Positions 7,679-16,894 of a stretch of 20,758 bases of DNA are shown one piece after another. Source of the DNA: Thermoleophilia bacterium (GTDB taxonomy: Bacteria; Actinomycetota; Thermoleophilia; Gaiellales; F1-60-MAGs149); assembly GCA_016462095.1 (NCBI GenBank), contig JAEMTW010000008.1, forward strand, positions 1-20,758, read 5' to 3'. The translations under genes were made by a program, and so were the position numbers. The notes below the pieces were generated by a model, which was not told the origin of the DNA, did not search any database, and saw only the letters and a list, made by a program, of their open reading frames with translations. Every line of letters begins with the position of its first letter. Within the stretch, counting starts at the first letter, position 1.

Positions 7679-8667
7679 GCGGGTTCTCCCATCCACCGAA
7701 TCAGGCACGTGCCCCAGGCGAGGCCGCCGCCGAGTCCCATCATTAGCAGGCGTTGGCCCGGCTGCAAGCGGCCGGTGCGCCACGCGTAGTCGAGGCAGAG
7801 CGGAATCGACGCCGACGACGTATTGCCATAGCGATCGAGGGTAATCACGACGCGCTCGCTCGGAAACTTGAGGCGCGCCACTCCACTCTCGATGATGCGT
7901 AAGTTCGCCTGGTGCGGGACGAAAAGGTCGACGTCGTCTTGGGTCCAGCCGCCCGCCTCAAGCACGCGCCGCGTCGAGTCGACAATTGCCTGTGTGGCAA
8001 AGCGATAGACGACGCTGCCGTTCATGCGGATGTTGCGGTCGACCGGCTCGCCGTTGCGCGAGGTGAGATCGCCGACCAGGTCGCCGCCCTTCGAACCGTC
8101 GACGCCGAGCTCGACGACGACATGCTCTTTCGTCGGAGCCGCGCCCGCACGAACAATGATCGCGCCCGCGCCATCGCCAAACAAGATGCACGTGCCGCGG
8201 TCGTCCCAGTCGGTGATGCCCGACAGCACCTCGCTGCCGATCACCATCACCGTGGTCGCTAGACCGGCGTGGATCTGCGCGACTGCGTGCCCCAAGGCGT
8301 AGGCAAAGCCTGCACAGGCCGCAAGCATGTCGACAGCGCCCGCGCTGTGGGCGCCGATATCGTCGGCGACGAGCGCAGAAATCGAAGGAAACGAGCGCTC
8401 GGGCGAGGCCGTTGCCGTCAGGATCAAATCGATCTCGGCGGGCGCGATATCCGCACGCTCGAGCGCCTGCCGCGCAGCGATGATCGCCAACGAGGTGACC
8501 GTCTGCCCTTCGGCGGCAATGCGACGCTCGCGAATGCCGGTGCGCTCTTGGATCCAGGCGTCGTCCGTCTCGACGCGCTGAGAGATCTCATCGTTCGTCA
8601 CTACACGGTCGGGAATCGCTGCCCCGACGGAGATGATTGCCAGATCCGATTCGACCGCTGCGATCAC
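7675..8667 (-). CDS. fabH: Beta-ketoacyl-ACP synthase III
   Basis: This 330-residue KAS III starts fatty-acid synthesis by condensing a short acyl-CoA with malonyl-ACP. The Cys-His-Asn triad is visible: Cys118 in AACAGF, His252 in PHQANLRI and Asn282 in YGNTSSAS. The GLGGGLAWG C-terminal motif is intact. The GTG start at 8667 overlaps the fabZ stop (GTGA) with GGAG about 8 nt upstream. Residues that set primer choice (branched or straight acyl-CoA) cannot be assigned by eye. Confidence 0.95.
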   Translation of the reverse strand: MIAAVESDLAIISVGAAIPDRVVTNDEISQRVETDDAWIQERTGIRERRIAAEGQTVTSLAIIAARQALERADIAPAEIDLILTATASPERSFPSISALVADDIGAHSAGAVDMLAACAGFAYALGHAVAQIHAGLATTVMVIGSEVLSGITDWDDRGTCILFGDGAGAIIVRAGAAPTKEHVVVELGVDGSKGGDLVGDLTSRNGEPVDRNIRMNGSVVYRFATQAIVDSTRRVLEAGGWTQDDVDLFVPHQANLRIIESGVARLKFPSERVVITLDRYGNTSSASIPLCLDYAWRTGRLQPGQRLLMMGLGGGLAWGTCLIRWMGEPA

Positions 8668-9107
8668 GCGGGCGGCTCCGACAAGAGTCCGAAGGTCAGA
8701 ACGCCCTCAACAGCTGGCTCGTCGCCGACGGTGACGGTCGCGCGGACACGACCAATCCGGCCACGCAGACGATCCACGTCGATCACCATGTCGAGCACGT
8801 CGCCCGGGCGCACGATACGGCGAAAGCGGACGTCATCGATACCTGCAAAGACGCCAAACTTGCCCTGATGATCGGGGTGCGTCAACGCACAGATCGCGGC
8901 CACTTGAGCGGAGGCCTCAACCATCACCACACCAGGCACGATCGGATTGCCCGGAAAGTGGCCTTGGAGAAACCACTCATCGCCCGTGATTATCCAGCGA
9001 CCATGGGCGCGGACACCCGGCTCGAGCTCAACGATTTCATCCACGAAGAGAAACGGGTCGCGATGCGGAATGATCGCCTGAATGGCGTCTCGATCAAGGG
9101 CGGTCAT
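8664..9107 (-). CDS. fabZ: 3-hydroxyacyl-ACP dehydratase
   Basis: This 147-residue hot-dog fold enzyme dehydrates 3-hydroxyacyl-ACP. It carries PHRDPFLFVD (14-23), catalytic His50 in QGHFPGNPIVPGV and Glu64 in MVEASAQ. It is the first gene of the fabZ-H-D-G-F-accD-accA operon and should be read from the divergent promoter shared with birA. ATG at 9107 follows GGAGGCGGAG on the minus strand, a strong Shine-Dalgarno. A FabZ-type rather than FabA-type enzyme fits the His/Glu pair and the PHR motif. Confidence 0.95.
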   Translation of the reverse strand: MTALDRDAIQAIIPHRDPFLFVDEIVELEPGVRAHGRWIITGDEWFLQGHFPGNPIVPGVVMVEASAQVAAICALTHPDHQGKFGVFAGIDDVRFRRIVRPGDVLDMVIDVDRLRGRIGRVRATVTVGDEPAVEGVLTFGLLSEPPA

Positions 9108-9164
9108 CTCCGCCTCCAGAGGTCGGTGTGCGCGTAGGGGCGGTCACGGGGGTATCGTAGCCGC
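9108..9164. promoter_or_regulatory. Divergent fabZ/birA promoter region with symmetric -10 element
   Basis: The 57-nt gap separates fabZ (minus) from birA (plus). The plus strand reads TATCGTA at 9153-9159. It offers TATCGT (a TANNNT -10) toward birA and, on the other strand, TACGAT toward fabZ. The birA -10 ends 6 nt before its GTG start, the spacing typical of leaderless actinobacterial mRNAs, and no Shine-Dalgarno precedes birA. The fabZ transcript would begin near 9147, giving a roughly 40-nt leader with GGAGG. No clear -35 is seen on either side. Confidence 0.5.
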
Positions 9165-9923
9165 GTGGACACCTCCGCCTCGCAACGAGCGACACCCCGC
9201 AACGTCATTACGCGCGCGAGTTGCCCGTCGACACAAGACATCGTGCGCGATGAGGCGCTTGCTGGTGCCCCTGCGGGGACGATCTGTGTAACGGATCATC
9301 AGACCGCTGGTCGCGGCCGGCGCGGCCGCACCTGGAGCGATCCACCAGGCAAGGCCTTGATGTTTTCGTATCTGGCACGCCCCACCCGCGCACTCACCGA
9401 GCTGAGCAGCCTGTCGCTCGTCGTCGGCATCGCCGTTGCCGAGTCGCTCCCTCTCCCCACGCAACTGCGTTGGCCAAACGATCTGGTGGTGGCCGGTGGC
9501 AAGGTGGCTGGCATCCTCGTCGAACTCGTCACGCCCGCGACTGGACCGCCCTTCGCAATCATCGGCATCGGCATCAACGCAAACCTGACACGCGACGAAT
9601 TGCCGCCGACCGATCGCCTGCCGGCAACGTCGCTCCTTGTCGAAGGTGGCGTGGAAATCGACCGCATCGCTCTGCTCGAATCGCTTGCCGACCGACTCGA
9701 CGCCGCCCTCGCCCTCTTCGATCGCGAGGGTCTGCCTGCATTTCTCGCCCGCTACGCCGCGCTCGACGGCCTCGTCGGCCACGCGCTGACCCTACGACTG
9801 CCCGACGGCGAGCTCGCAGGCACTGCGGCCGGCATCGACTCCTCGGGCTGTCTCGTTTTGACACTCGCCGACGGCTCGACGCAGAGCTTCGCGGCAGGCG
9901 AAGTCGAACGCGTCCTCGACTAG
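9165..9923 (+). CDS. birA: Biotin-[acetyl-CoA-carboxylase] ligase (class I, no DNA-binding domain)
   Basis: This 252-residue biotin-protein ligase activates biotin with ATP and attaches it to the carrier AccB. It shows CPSTQD (20-25), the biotinyl-AMP loop GRGRRGRTW (49-57), RWPND (102-106), Lys113 in KVAGIL, GIGINAN (134-140) and a C-terminal SH3-like domain from about 203 ending GEVERVL. There is no N-terminal helix-turn-helix, so it should be enzymatic only. The GTG at 9165 starts directly at the N-terminal region and fits a leaderless transcript. It diverges from the operon encoding AccD and AccA, linking biotinylation with fatty-acid supply; the biotinylated partner AccB is not in the window. 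Confidence 0.93.
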   Translation: MDTSASQRATPRNVITRASCPSTQDIVRDEALAGAPAGTICVTDHQTAGRGRRGRTWSDPPGKALMFSYLARPTRALTELSSLSLVVGIAVAESLPLPTQLRWPNDLVVAGGKVAGILVELVTPATGPPFAIIGIGINANLTRDELPPTDRLPATSLLVEGGVEIDRIALLESLADRLDAALALFDREGLPAFLARYAALDGLVGHALTLRLPDGELAGTAAGIDSSGCLVLTLADGSTQSFAAGEVERVLD

Positions 9924-9937
9924 CAATGCCTCAGAGG

Positions 9938-9969
9938 CGACACTTTGGGCCCGGGCCCAGAATGTCGCT
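9938..9969. repeat. 32-bp GC-rich palindrome, family 2, copy A
   Basis: The left half is GCGACACTTTGGGCCC and the right half GGGCCCAGAATGTCGC; 14 of 16 positions pair by Watson-Crick rules, plus one G-T wobble. It begins 15 nt after the birA stop. A short GCCTC-A-GAGGC palindrome at 9929-9939 overlaps its left end. Identical copies lie at 10020 and 10567. A possible function is as a folded 3' end for birA mRNA. Confidence 0.85.
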
Positions 9970-10001
9970 ACGACAGATGTTCGCGCTGATGTCGCAGGAA
10001 T

Positions 10002-10052
10002 GAAGCGGGTTGGCGGCAGGCGACACTTTGGGCCCGGGCCCAGAATGTCGCC
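10002..10052. repeat. Family 2 palindrome, copy B, with conserved left flank
   Basis: The 32-bp palindrome at 10020-10051 is identical to copy A. It is preceded by TGAAGCGGGTTGGCGG and two further bases, a flank also found before copy C with one change. A lone TGTCGC at 9991-9996 can pair with the GCGACA that opens this copy, so a larger stem is possible. All three copies have the same orientation. Confidence 0.85.
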
Positions 10053-10064
10053 TCGCAACGCTGC

Positions 10065-10070
10065 TAGAGT
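10065..10070 (+). promoter_or_regulatory. Candidate -10 hexamer for the VOC gene
   Basis: TAGAGT matches TANNNT and would start transcription near 10077, leaving a leader of about 22 nt containing GGAGG at 10086-10090. The -35 window (about 10042-10047) falls inside the right arm of palindrome B and has no TTGACA-like hexamer. The same TAGAGT hexamer appears upstream of gyrB. Confidence 0.4.
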
Positions 10071-10098
10071 CGCGCCAGCCCGATCGGAGGTCGTAGAG

Positions 10099-10512
10099 AT
10101 GAAGGTTGTTCCCACCCGCGTCGACTCAATCACGCTCGCTGTCCGAGATTTTCCTGCGTCTGTCGCGTTCTACGAAGATGTCTTTGGCTTCGTGAAACAG
10201 AGCCAAAACGAGATCCTTGCGCGTTTTGTACTCGACAATCTCAAGCTCGACCTGATCCAAGCCGAAATCCTCGAAAGCGAGACGGGCGTGGCGGCCTTTC
10301 CTGCCATGCCTGGGCCGATCACGATCGCGATCGCGATGCCCGAGGCTGGCGACGTTGATGCGTGTCAAGTCCGGGCAGAGGCCGCCGGCGTACGTGTCCT
10401 CGCGCCGGCAGAAGACAAGCCTTCCGGTCCACGCATCCTCTTTCTCTGCGACCCCGACGGCCACATCTGGGAGGTCGGCCACTTTCCGCCCGACACCTGG
10501 ACAGCAGACTGA
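10099..10512 (+). CDS. VOC (glyoxalase/bleomycin-resistance) fold protein without evident metal-ligand histidines
   Basis: This 137-residue protein has the paired beta-alpha-beta-beta-beta modules of the vicinal oxygen chelate family: SITLAVRD with SVAFYEDVFGF (10-31), and ITIAIAM (74-80) leading to LCDPDGHIWEVGHF (116-129). The usual first-module His is Ser10 and the second-module His equivalent is Thr75; only Glu125 of the common ligand set is obvious. A metal-free binding role (as in bleomycin-binding members) or an atypical metal site is possible, and I do not assign an enzyme. ATG at 10099 has GGAGG 8 nt upstream; the frame is open back to 10000, but that part runs through repeat B. It lies between repeat copies B and C. 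Confidence 0.8.
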   Translation: MKVVPTRVDSITLAVRDFPASVAFYEDVFGFVKQSQNEILARFVLDNLKLDLIQAEILESETGVAAFPAMPGPITIAIAMPEAGDVDACQVRAEAAGVRVLAPAEDKPSGPRILFLCDPDGHIWEVGHFPPDTWTAD

Positions 10513-10547
10513 TTTTTAGACTGCGCTTCGGACTGACACCTCAGCAC

Positions 10548-10599
10548 TGAAGCGGGTTGGCGGTAGGCGACACTTTGGGCCCGGGCCCAGAATGTCGCC
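10548..10599. repeat. Family 2 palindrome, copy C, with conserved left flank
   Basis: The identical 32-bp palindrome spans 10567-10598, preceded by the same TGAAGCGGGTTGGCGG flank as copy B. It sits between the convergent VOC gene and the lipoprotein gene and directly abuts the lipoprotein stop codon (10599-10601, read on minus). That position suits a bidirectional 3' end structure. Confidence 0.85.
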
Positions 10600-11093
10600 T
10601 ACGAGGCGTTGACGGTGAAGGTCACCGAACGCTCGGACTTGACGCCATTGCCCGGTGGGAAGTAGTCGAAGACGATCTCAGCGGGGCCTGGAGTGTTGAT
10701 CGCGATGACCCACTGCTCGTGCGTGCCAACACCGACCGCACCGTCGCTCTCCGTCTCGAGAATCTCATCCGACAATTGCATGTACTCGAGCGGGAAGTAC
10801 GGCACCCACGTGTAGCCCGTGCTCGGATTGATCGGCAACTGGATCGTGACCGAATCGCCCGTGGCCACATCGATCGTTGTGTTGTCTTCGGTGTAGATCG
10901 TGTTGCCGTCCGCCGTGGTCGAGGCAGACGTTGTCGCCTCCGCCGTGGCGGTGACCGTTTCGGTCGCCGTGGCGGTCTCCGTGACGGTTGCCGTTGCCGT
11001 CGTCGTCGACGAACTGCCACCACAGGCGGCAATCAGACCCGCGGCAACGAGCACGAGGGCACCAGCAGCGAGGATCCGCAGGCGTGTATTCAT
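10599..11093 (-). CDS. Lipoprotein with chagasin-like (I42) cysteine-protease-inhibitor domain
   Basis: This 164-residue protein has a lipoprotein signal (basic MNTRLR, hydrophobic core, IAAC with Cys24 as the lipidation site), then a Thr/Ala/Glu/Ser stalk at about 28-62, then a C-terminal beta domain. That domain contains NPSTGYTW (89-96), the signature loop of chagasin-type inhibitors, and GAVGVGTHEQW (118-128) in the place of the second loop. The third loop, normally R-P-W, is not conserved and reads FPPGNG. It should be membrane-anchored outside the cell and may inhibit papain-like proteases, but inhibitory activity is inferred only from the fold. ATG at 11093 is preceded by GAGG with a 7-nt gap. 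It lies 52 nt downstream of gyrA on the same strand. Confidence 0.75.
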   Translation of the reverse strand: MNTRLRILAAGALVLVAAGLIAACGGSSSTTTATATVTETATATETVTATAEATTSASTTADGNTIYTEDNTTIDVATGDSVTIQLPINPSTGYTWVPYFPLEYMQLSDEILETESDGAVGVGTHEQWVIAINTPGPAEIVFDYFPPGNGVKSERSVTFTVNAS

Positions 11094-11110
11094 AATGTCC
11101 TCACTCTAAC

Positions 11111-11131
11111 GCCGGTGCCTTCGCACCAGCC
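11111..11131 (-). terminator. Weak hairpin downstream of gyrA
   Basis: On the minus strand GCTGGTGC and GCACCGGC can pair as an 8-bp stem (one G-T) around a GAAG loop, about 15 nt after the gyrA stop. No T-run follows, so it is at best a weak or factor-assisted terminator before the lipoprotein gene. Confidence 0.35.
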
Positions 11132-11145
11132 AAAGAGTGCGACGG

Positions 11146-13864
11146 CTACTCGTCGTCCGCGTCGTCGTCATCCGCAGTGTCAGCGCCGTCGTCATCCGCA
11201 GTGTCAGCGCCGTCGTCGTCCGCAATGTCCGCGTCGTCGTCCGCGGTATCCGCGTCGTCTTCTTCGACCGGCTCGACGGTGTCATCGTCGGCGAGCTCGT
11301 CTGGGTCGGCAACGTTGACGGCGTCCGCCAGGACGATGGTCTCCGTCGCAGCGGCCGTGCCTTCTGGCACCTCTACGCCGTCCACGTCGTCGAGCTCTTC
11401 AACCGCATCGTCTGCCGGCACAATCGCGCAGGACGAGACACGATCCTCTTCGCCGCGGATGCGCTGAACACGAACGCCGGACGTCGAGCGGCCCATCGAA
11501 CGAACTTCGCCGACGGCCATGCGCGTGACGATGCCGCTGGCCGTCGTGACGATCAGGTCTTCCTCGCCCGTCACGCAATGTGCCGCGACGAGCGGGCCAC
11601 GATCGGCCTCGGCCTTGGCGGCAATCGTGCGAACACCCTTGGCACCACGACCGGTCTCGCGGTACTCGGAGATCGGCGAGCGCTTGCCGTAGCCGCCCTC
11701 GGTGATGACGAGCACGTCGTCGCCCTCCTGAGGCACGCGCAGTGCGATGACTTCGTCGTTGCCGGTCAGACGCATGCCGATCAGGCCCGAGGCGGAGCGA
11801 CCCATCGAGCGCACCCTCTCCTCGGAGAAGAGCGCAGCCTGGCCAGACTTCGAGACCATCAAGATGCGATCTTGGCCATTGGTGAGGCGCACATCGACCA
11901 ACTCGTCGCCCTCGCGAAGGTTGATCGCGATGATGCCGTCGGCCTTGAGAATCGTGTTGTACGCGAGGAACTCGGTCTTCTTGACGATGCCCTTGCGGGT
12001 ACCAAAGACGAGGTACTTGCCCTCCGTGTAGTCGCGCGTCGTGAAGGCCGCCATCACGCGCTCGCCCTCACGGAGGGGCAACACGTTGACGAGGGCTCGG
12101 CCCTTGGAGTCGCGTGTGCCGATCGGCAACGTGTAGGCCTTGGCGCGGTAGACCTTGCCGAACGACGTGAAGAACAGCACGTAGTCGTGGGTCGACGCAG
12201 TGATCAGGTGCTCGATCCAGTCGTCCTCCTTGGTCTGCATGCCGCGCACGCCCACGCCACCACGGCGCTGTGCGCGATACGTGTCGACCGGCAGGCGCTT
12301 GATGTAGCCGCCGTTGGTGATGGTGATGACCATCTCCTCGTCGGCGATCAGCTCTTCCATGTCGATCTCGCCCTCGACCGCGCTGATCGAGGTGCGGCGA
12401 TCGTCGGCAAACTCGGCCTGGATCGCCTCGAGCTCTTCGATGATCACCTGCGAGACGCGGCTCTCGTCGGCGAGGATGCTGCGCAGCTCGGCGATTTTGG
12501 TCGTCAATTCGGCGTGCTCGGCCCGAATCGCGTCCTGCTCGAGACCGGTCAGGCGACCGAGGCGAAGGTCGACAATCGCCTGCGCCTGGACTTCGGACAT
12601 GCCGAATTCGGTTTGGAGGTTCTGGCGCGCCTGCTCGGGATCCTTCGAGTTGCGGATCAACTTGATGATCGCGTCGAGGTTGGTCAGGGCGATCAGGTAG
12701 CCGTCAAGGATGTGACAGCGACGCTCGGCTCGATCGAGCTGGAACTTCGTGCGGCGCACGATGACGTCGCGCTGATGCGCGATGTAGTGGCGCAGCATGT
12801 CGTGGACGCCGAGCGTGCGTGGCACGCCGTCGACGAGCGACACCATGTTGGCGCCGAACGTGACCTGCAGCTGCGTGTGCTTGTAGAGCTTGTTGAGGAC
12901 GACCGTGGCGATCGCGTCCTTCTTCAGCTCGATCACGATGCGCATGCCCTCGTCGGACGAGTGGTCCTTGACGTCCGAGATCTCGGGCATCACCTTCTCG
13001 ACTGCGAGCTCGGCAATCTTGGCGATGACGCCGTCGTCGCCGCCCTTCTTGACCGTAAACGGCAGCTGCGTGACGACAATCGCGCTCTTGCCGCTCGGCA
13101 GGTCTTCGATATCGGTCGTGGCGCGGAGCCGAATCTTGCCGCGGCCCGTCGCGTACGCGGCGCGAATGCCCGCGTGGCCCATAATGACGCCACCGGTCGG
13201 GAAGTCCGGACCGGGCATGATCTGCATCAGTTCTTCGAGCGAGATCTCCGGGTTGCGGATCATCGCGATTGTGGCGTTGACGGCCTCGCCGAGGTTGTGC
13301 GGCGGAATGTTCGTCGCCATGCCGACGGCGATGCCCGACGAGCCGTTGACGAGCAGGTTTGGATACCTCGCGGGCAGAACCAGCGGCTGCTCACGCGAGC
13401 CGTCGTAGTTGGGCCCGAAATCGACGGTGTTGGCGTCGATATCGCGGAGCATCAGCGTCGCTACACGGGACAGGCGGCACTCGGTGTAGCGCATGGCGGC
13501 GGCAGAGAAGCCGTCGACGTTGCCGAAGTTACCCTGACCATCGACCAAGATGGCGCGCGATGAGAACGGCTGCGCCATGCGGACGAGCGTGTCGTAGATC
13601 GCCTGGTCGCCGTGCGGATGGTACGTGCCCATCGTCTCGCCCACGACCTTGGCGCACTTGACGTGCGGGCGGTTGGGCTGCAGGCCCAGTTCGTCCATCG
13701 CGTAGAGCACGCGTCGGTGCACTGGTTTGAGGCCGTCGCGCACATCGGGCAGCGCGCGCCCGACGATCACGCTCATCGCGTAATCGAGATACGACGTGCG
13801 CATCTCGTCGGCTAGTTCGCGCGGTTCGGAGCCGCCGTACGGCTCCTCGACAGGTGCTTCTGGC

Positions 13865-13872
<8 letters not shown>
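11146..13872 (-). CDS. gyrA: DNA gyrase subunit A
   Basis: This 908-residue protein is the breakage-reunion subunit of gyrase. Its catalytic Tyr129 is in AMRYTECR, the QRDR is around residues 74-94 (HPHGDQAIYD), and the GyrA box QRRGGVG at 535-541 opens the DNA-wrapping beta-pinwheel. The numbering matches M. tuberculosis GyrA, which normally has Ala90; here position 90 is Gln, while Asp94 is kept. The pinwheel ends near 815 and is followed by an 88-residue acidic tail (821-908) rich in ADDD units, far longer than the short acidic tail of E. coli GyrA. ATG at 13872 follows AGGGA and overlaps the gyrB stop by 8 bp, so the subunits are translationally coupled. GyrA box and acidic tail argue for gyrase rather than Topo IV. 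Confidence 0.97.
11164..11256. repeat. 24-bp tandem repeat coding the GyrA acidic tail
   Basis: Two identical 24-bp units (11164-11187 and 11188-11211) are followed by a diverged 24-bp unit (11212-11235) and a 21-bp partial unit. Each unit encodes an eight-residue ADDDGADT-like block of the GyrA C-terminus. Being in frame, unit gain or loss would change tail length without breaking the gene. Confidence 0.8.
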
Positions 13873-16255
<2,383 letters not shown>

Positions 16256-16272
16256 GGGCTTCTTCCTGAGTG

Positions 16273-16288
16273 TTCACCGGTTGGTGAA
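16273..16288. promoter_or_regulatory. Inverted repeat in the gyrB leader
   Basis: TTCACCGGTTGGTGAA consists of perfect 6-bp arms around GGTT, 18-33 nt upstream of the TTG start and between the nearer candidate -10 (16299-16304) and the Shine-Dalgarno. It could be an operator or an RNA hairpin controlling gyrB translation. Confidence 0.5.
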
Positions 16289-16298
16289 TGCACCCCCT

Positions 16299-16356
16299 AC
16301 TCTACCAGAGGTATCCCCGGGAAAAGCCGCATCGTTACGCGCTTTTCGGGATTTTA
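16299..16356 (-). promoter_or_regulatory. Candidate gyrB promoters with overlapping inverted repeat
   Basis: Two TANNNT hexamers face gyrB: TAGAGT (minus strand of 16299-16304, predicted start near 16292) and TAAAAT (minus strand of 16351-16356, predicted start near 16344, five of six matches to TATAAT). Neither has a clear -35; CTTTTC lies 17 nt upstream of the first. An inverted repeat GAAAAGC (16321-16327) / GCTTTTC (16341-16347) with a 13-nt spacer sits between the two hexamers and covers that CTTTTC. The repeat may be an operator or a hairpin at the dciA 3' side. Assignment is by eye only. Confidence 0.4.
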
Positions 16357-16420
16357 TGCCTTCTGTGACGAAGTACGCATTTCCTGCGCGAATGAGCCCT
16401 CTTTGAGACCTCGAAACGCC

Positions 16421-16894
16421 CTACTCAGAACGCCGCGAAAGCGACCGGGCAATCGCTCGACTCAGCGCCGCTTTGAGGCGCGGATCGTCGACCCCGGCGA
16501 CCATCTCGTCGGCCTTCTTCTGGGCCGCCGGCTGGATCGGTGTCGGCTCGGGTGGCGGCTCCGGCAGGCGCGTGTCGACCGGACCAATTTCGACGCGGAG
16601 CTCGACCGGCGCATCGCCCGCCAACTGCTCCTTCAACTTCTTGAGAATCGTGCGCTGCTCGAGCGTGATCGCGTGCACCCAGCTGGCGTCAGCGGCGTGG
16701 ACGATGAGGACGCCTTCGCGGGTGATGCGGGCGGGCTGTGCGAAGCGCGCGAGGCCTGCTCCGACCGTCTCGTTCCAGACGCCAAGAATGCGCCGGACGG
16801 GACCGAGGTCGGGCGGCACCGCGCCGCGGATGTCGCCCCCGATCGGAGAGGGCAGTCGCATCGCGGCCTGCGGATCGCGTCGTCGCTCGCTCAC
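16421..16894 (-). CDS. dciA: DUF721/DciA-family replication protein
   Basis: This 157-residue protein matches the DUF721 family through the central block ARFAQPARITREGVLIV and then ADASWVHAITLEQ (about 49-81), where family members share a hydrophobic-strand then aromatic-helix pattern. DciA proteins help load or operate the replicative helicase DnaB in bacteria lacking DnaC/DnaI, which fits the place between recF and gyrB. A Pro-rich linker (111-122) precedes a basic C-terminus (RSLSRRSE). The GTG start at 16894 overlaps the recF stop (GTGA); no strong Shine-Dalgarno is seen, so coupling is likely. Family placement is good; the helicase role is by homology only. Confidence 0.82.
   Translation of the reverse strand: MSERRRDPQAAMRLPSPIGGDIRGAVPPDLGPVRRILGVWNETVGAGLARFAQPARITREGVLIVHAADASWVHAITLEQRTILKKLKEQLAGDAPVELRVEIGPVDTRLPEPPPEPTPIQPAAQKKADEMVAGVDDPRLKAALSRAIARSLSRRSE

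Noticed and set aside
7679..7783. N-terminal extension of fabD by 35 codons
   Set aside because: It lies inside fabH out of frame, and ATG 7678 immediately precedes the conserved FPGQGSQ motif with an ATGA overlap.
10000..10098. Upstream extension of the VOC gene by 33 codons
   Set aside because: The extension reads through palindrome B and lacks a Shine-Dalgarno, while ATG 10099 has GGAGG at good spacing and begins at the conserved fold.
9938..10598. Possible CRISPR array from three identical 32-bp repeats
   Set aside because: Spacing is irregular (50 nt, then 515 nt containing a gene), the repeats are almost fully palindromic, and no cas genes are present.
11137..13563. An 808-codon open frame on the plus strand opposite gyrA
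   Set aside because: It is antisense to a full-length, motif-complete gyrA; its His/Asp/Arg/Val-rich composition is the usual mirror of GC-rich codon use, and it has no recognisable domain.
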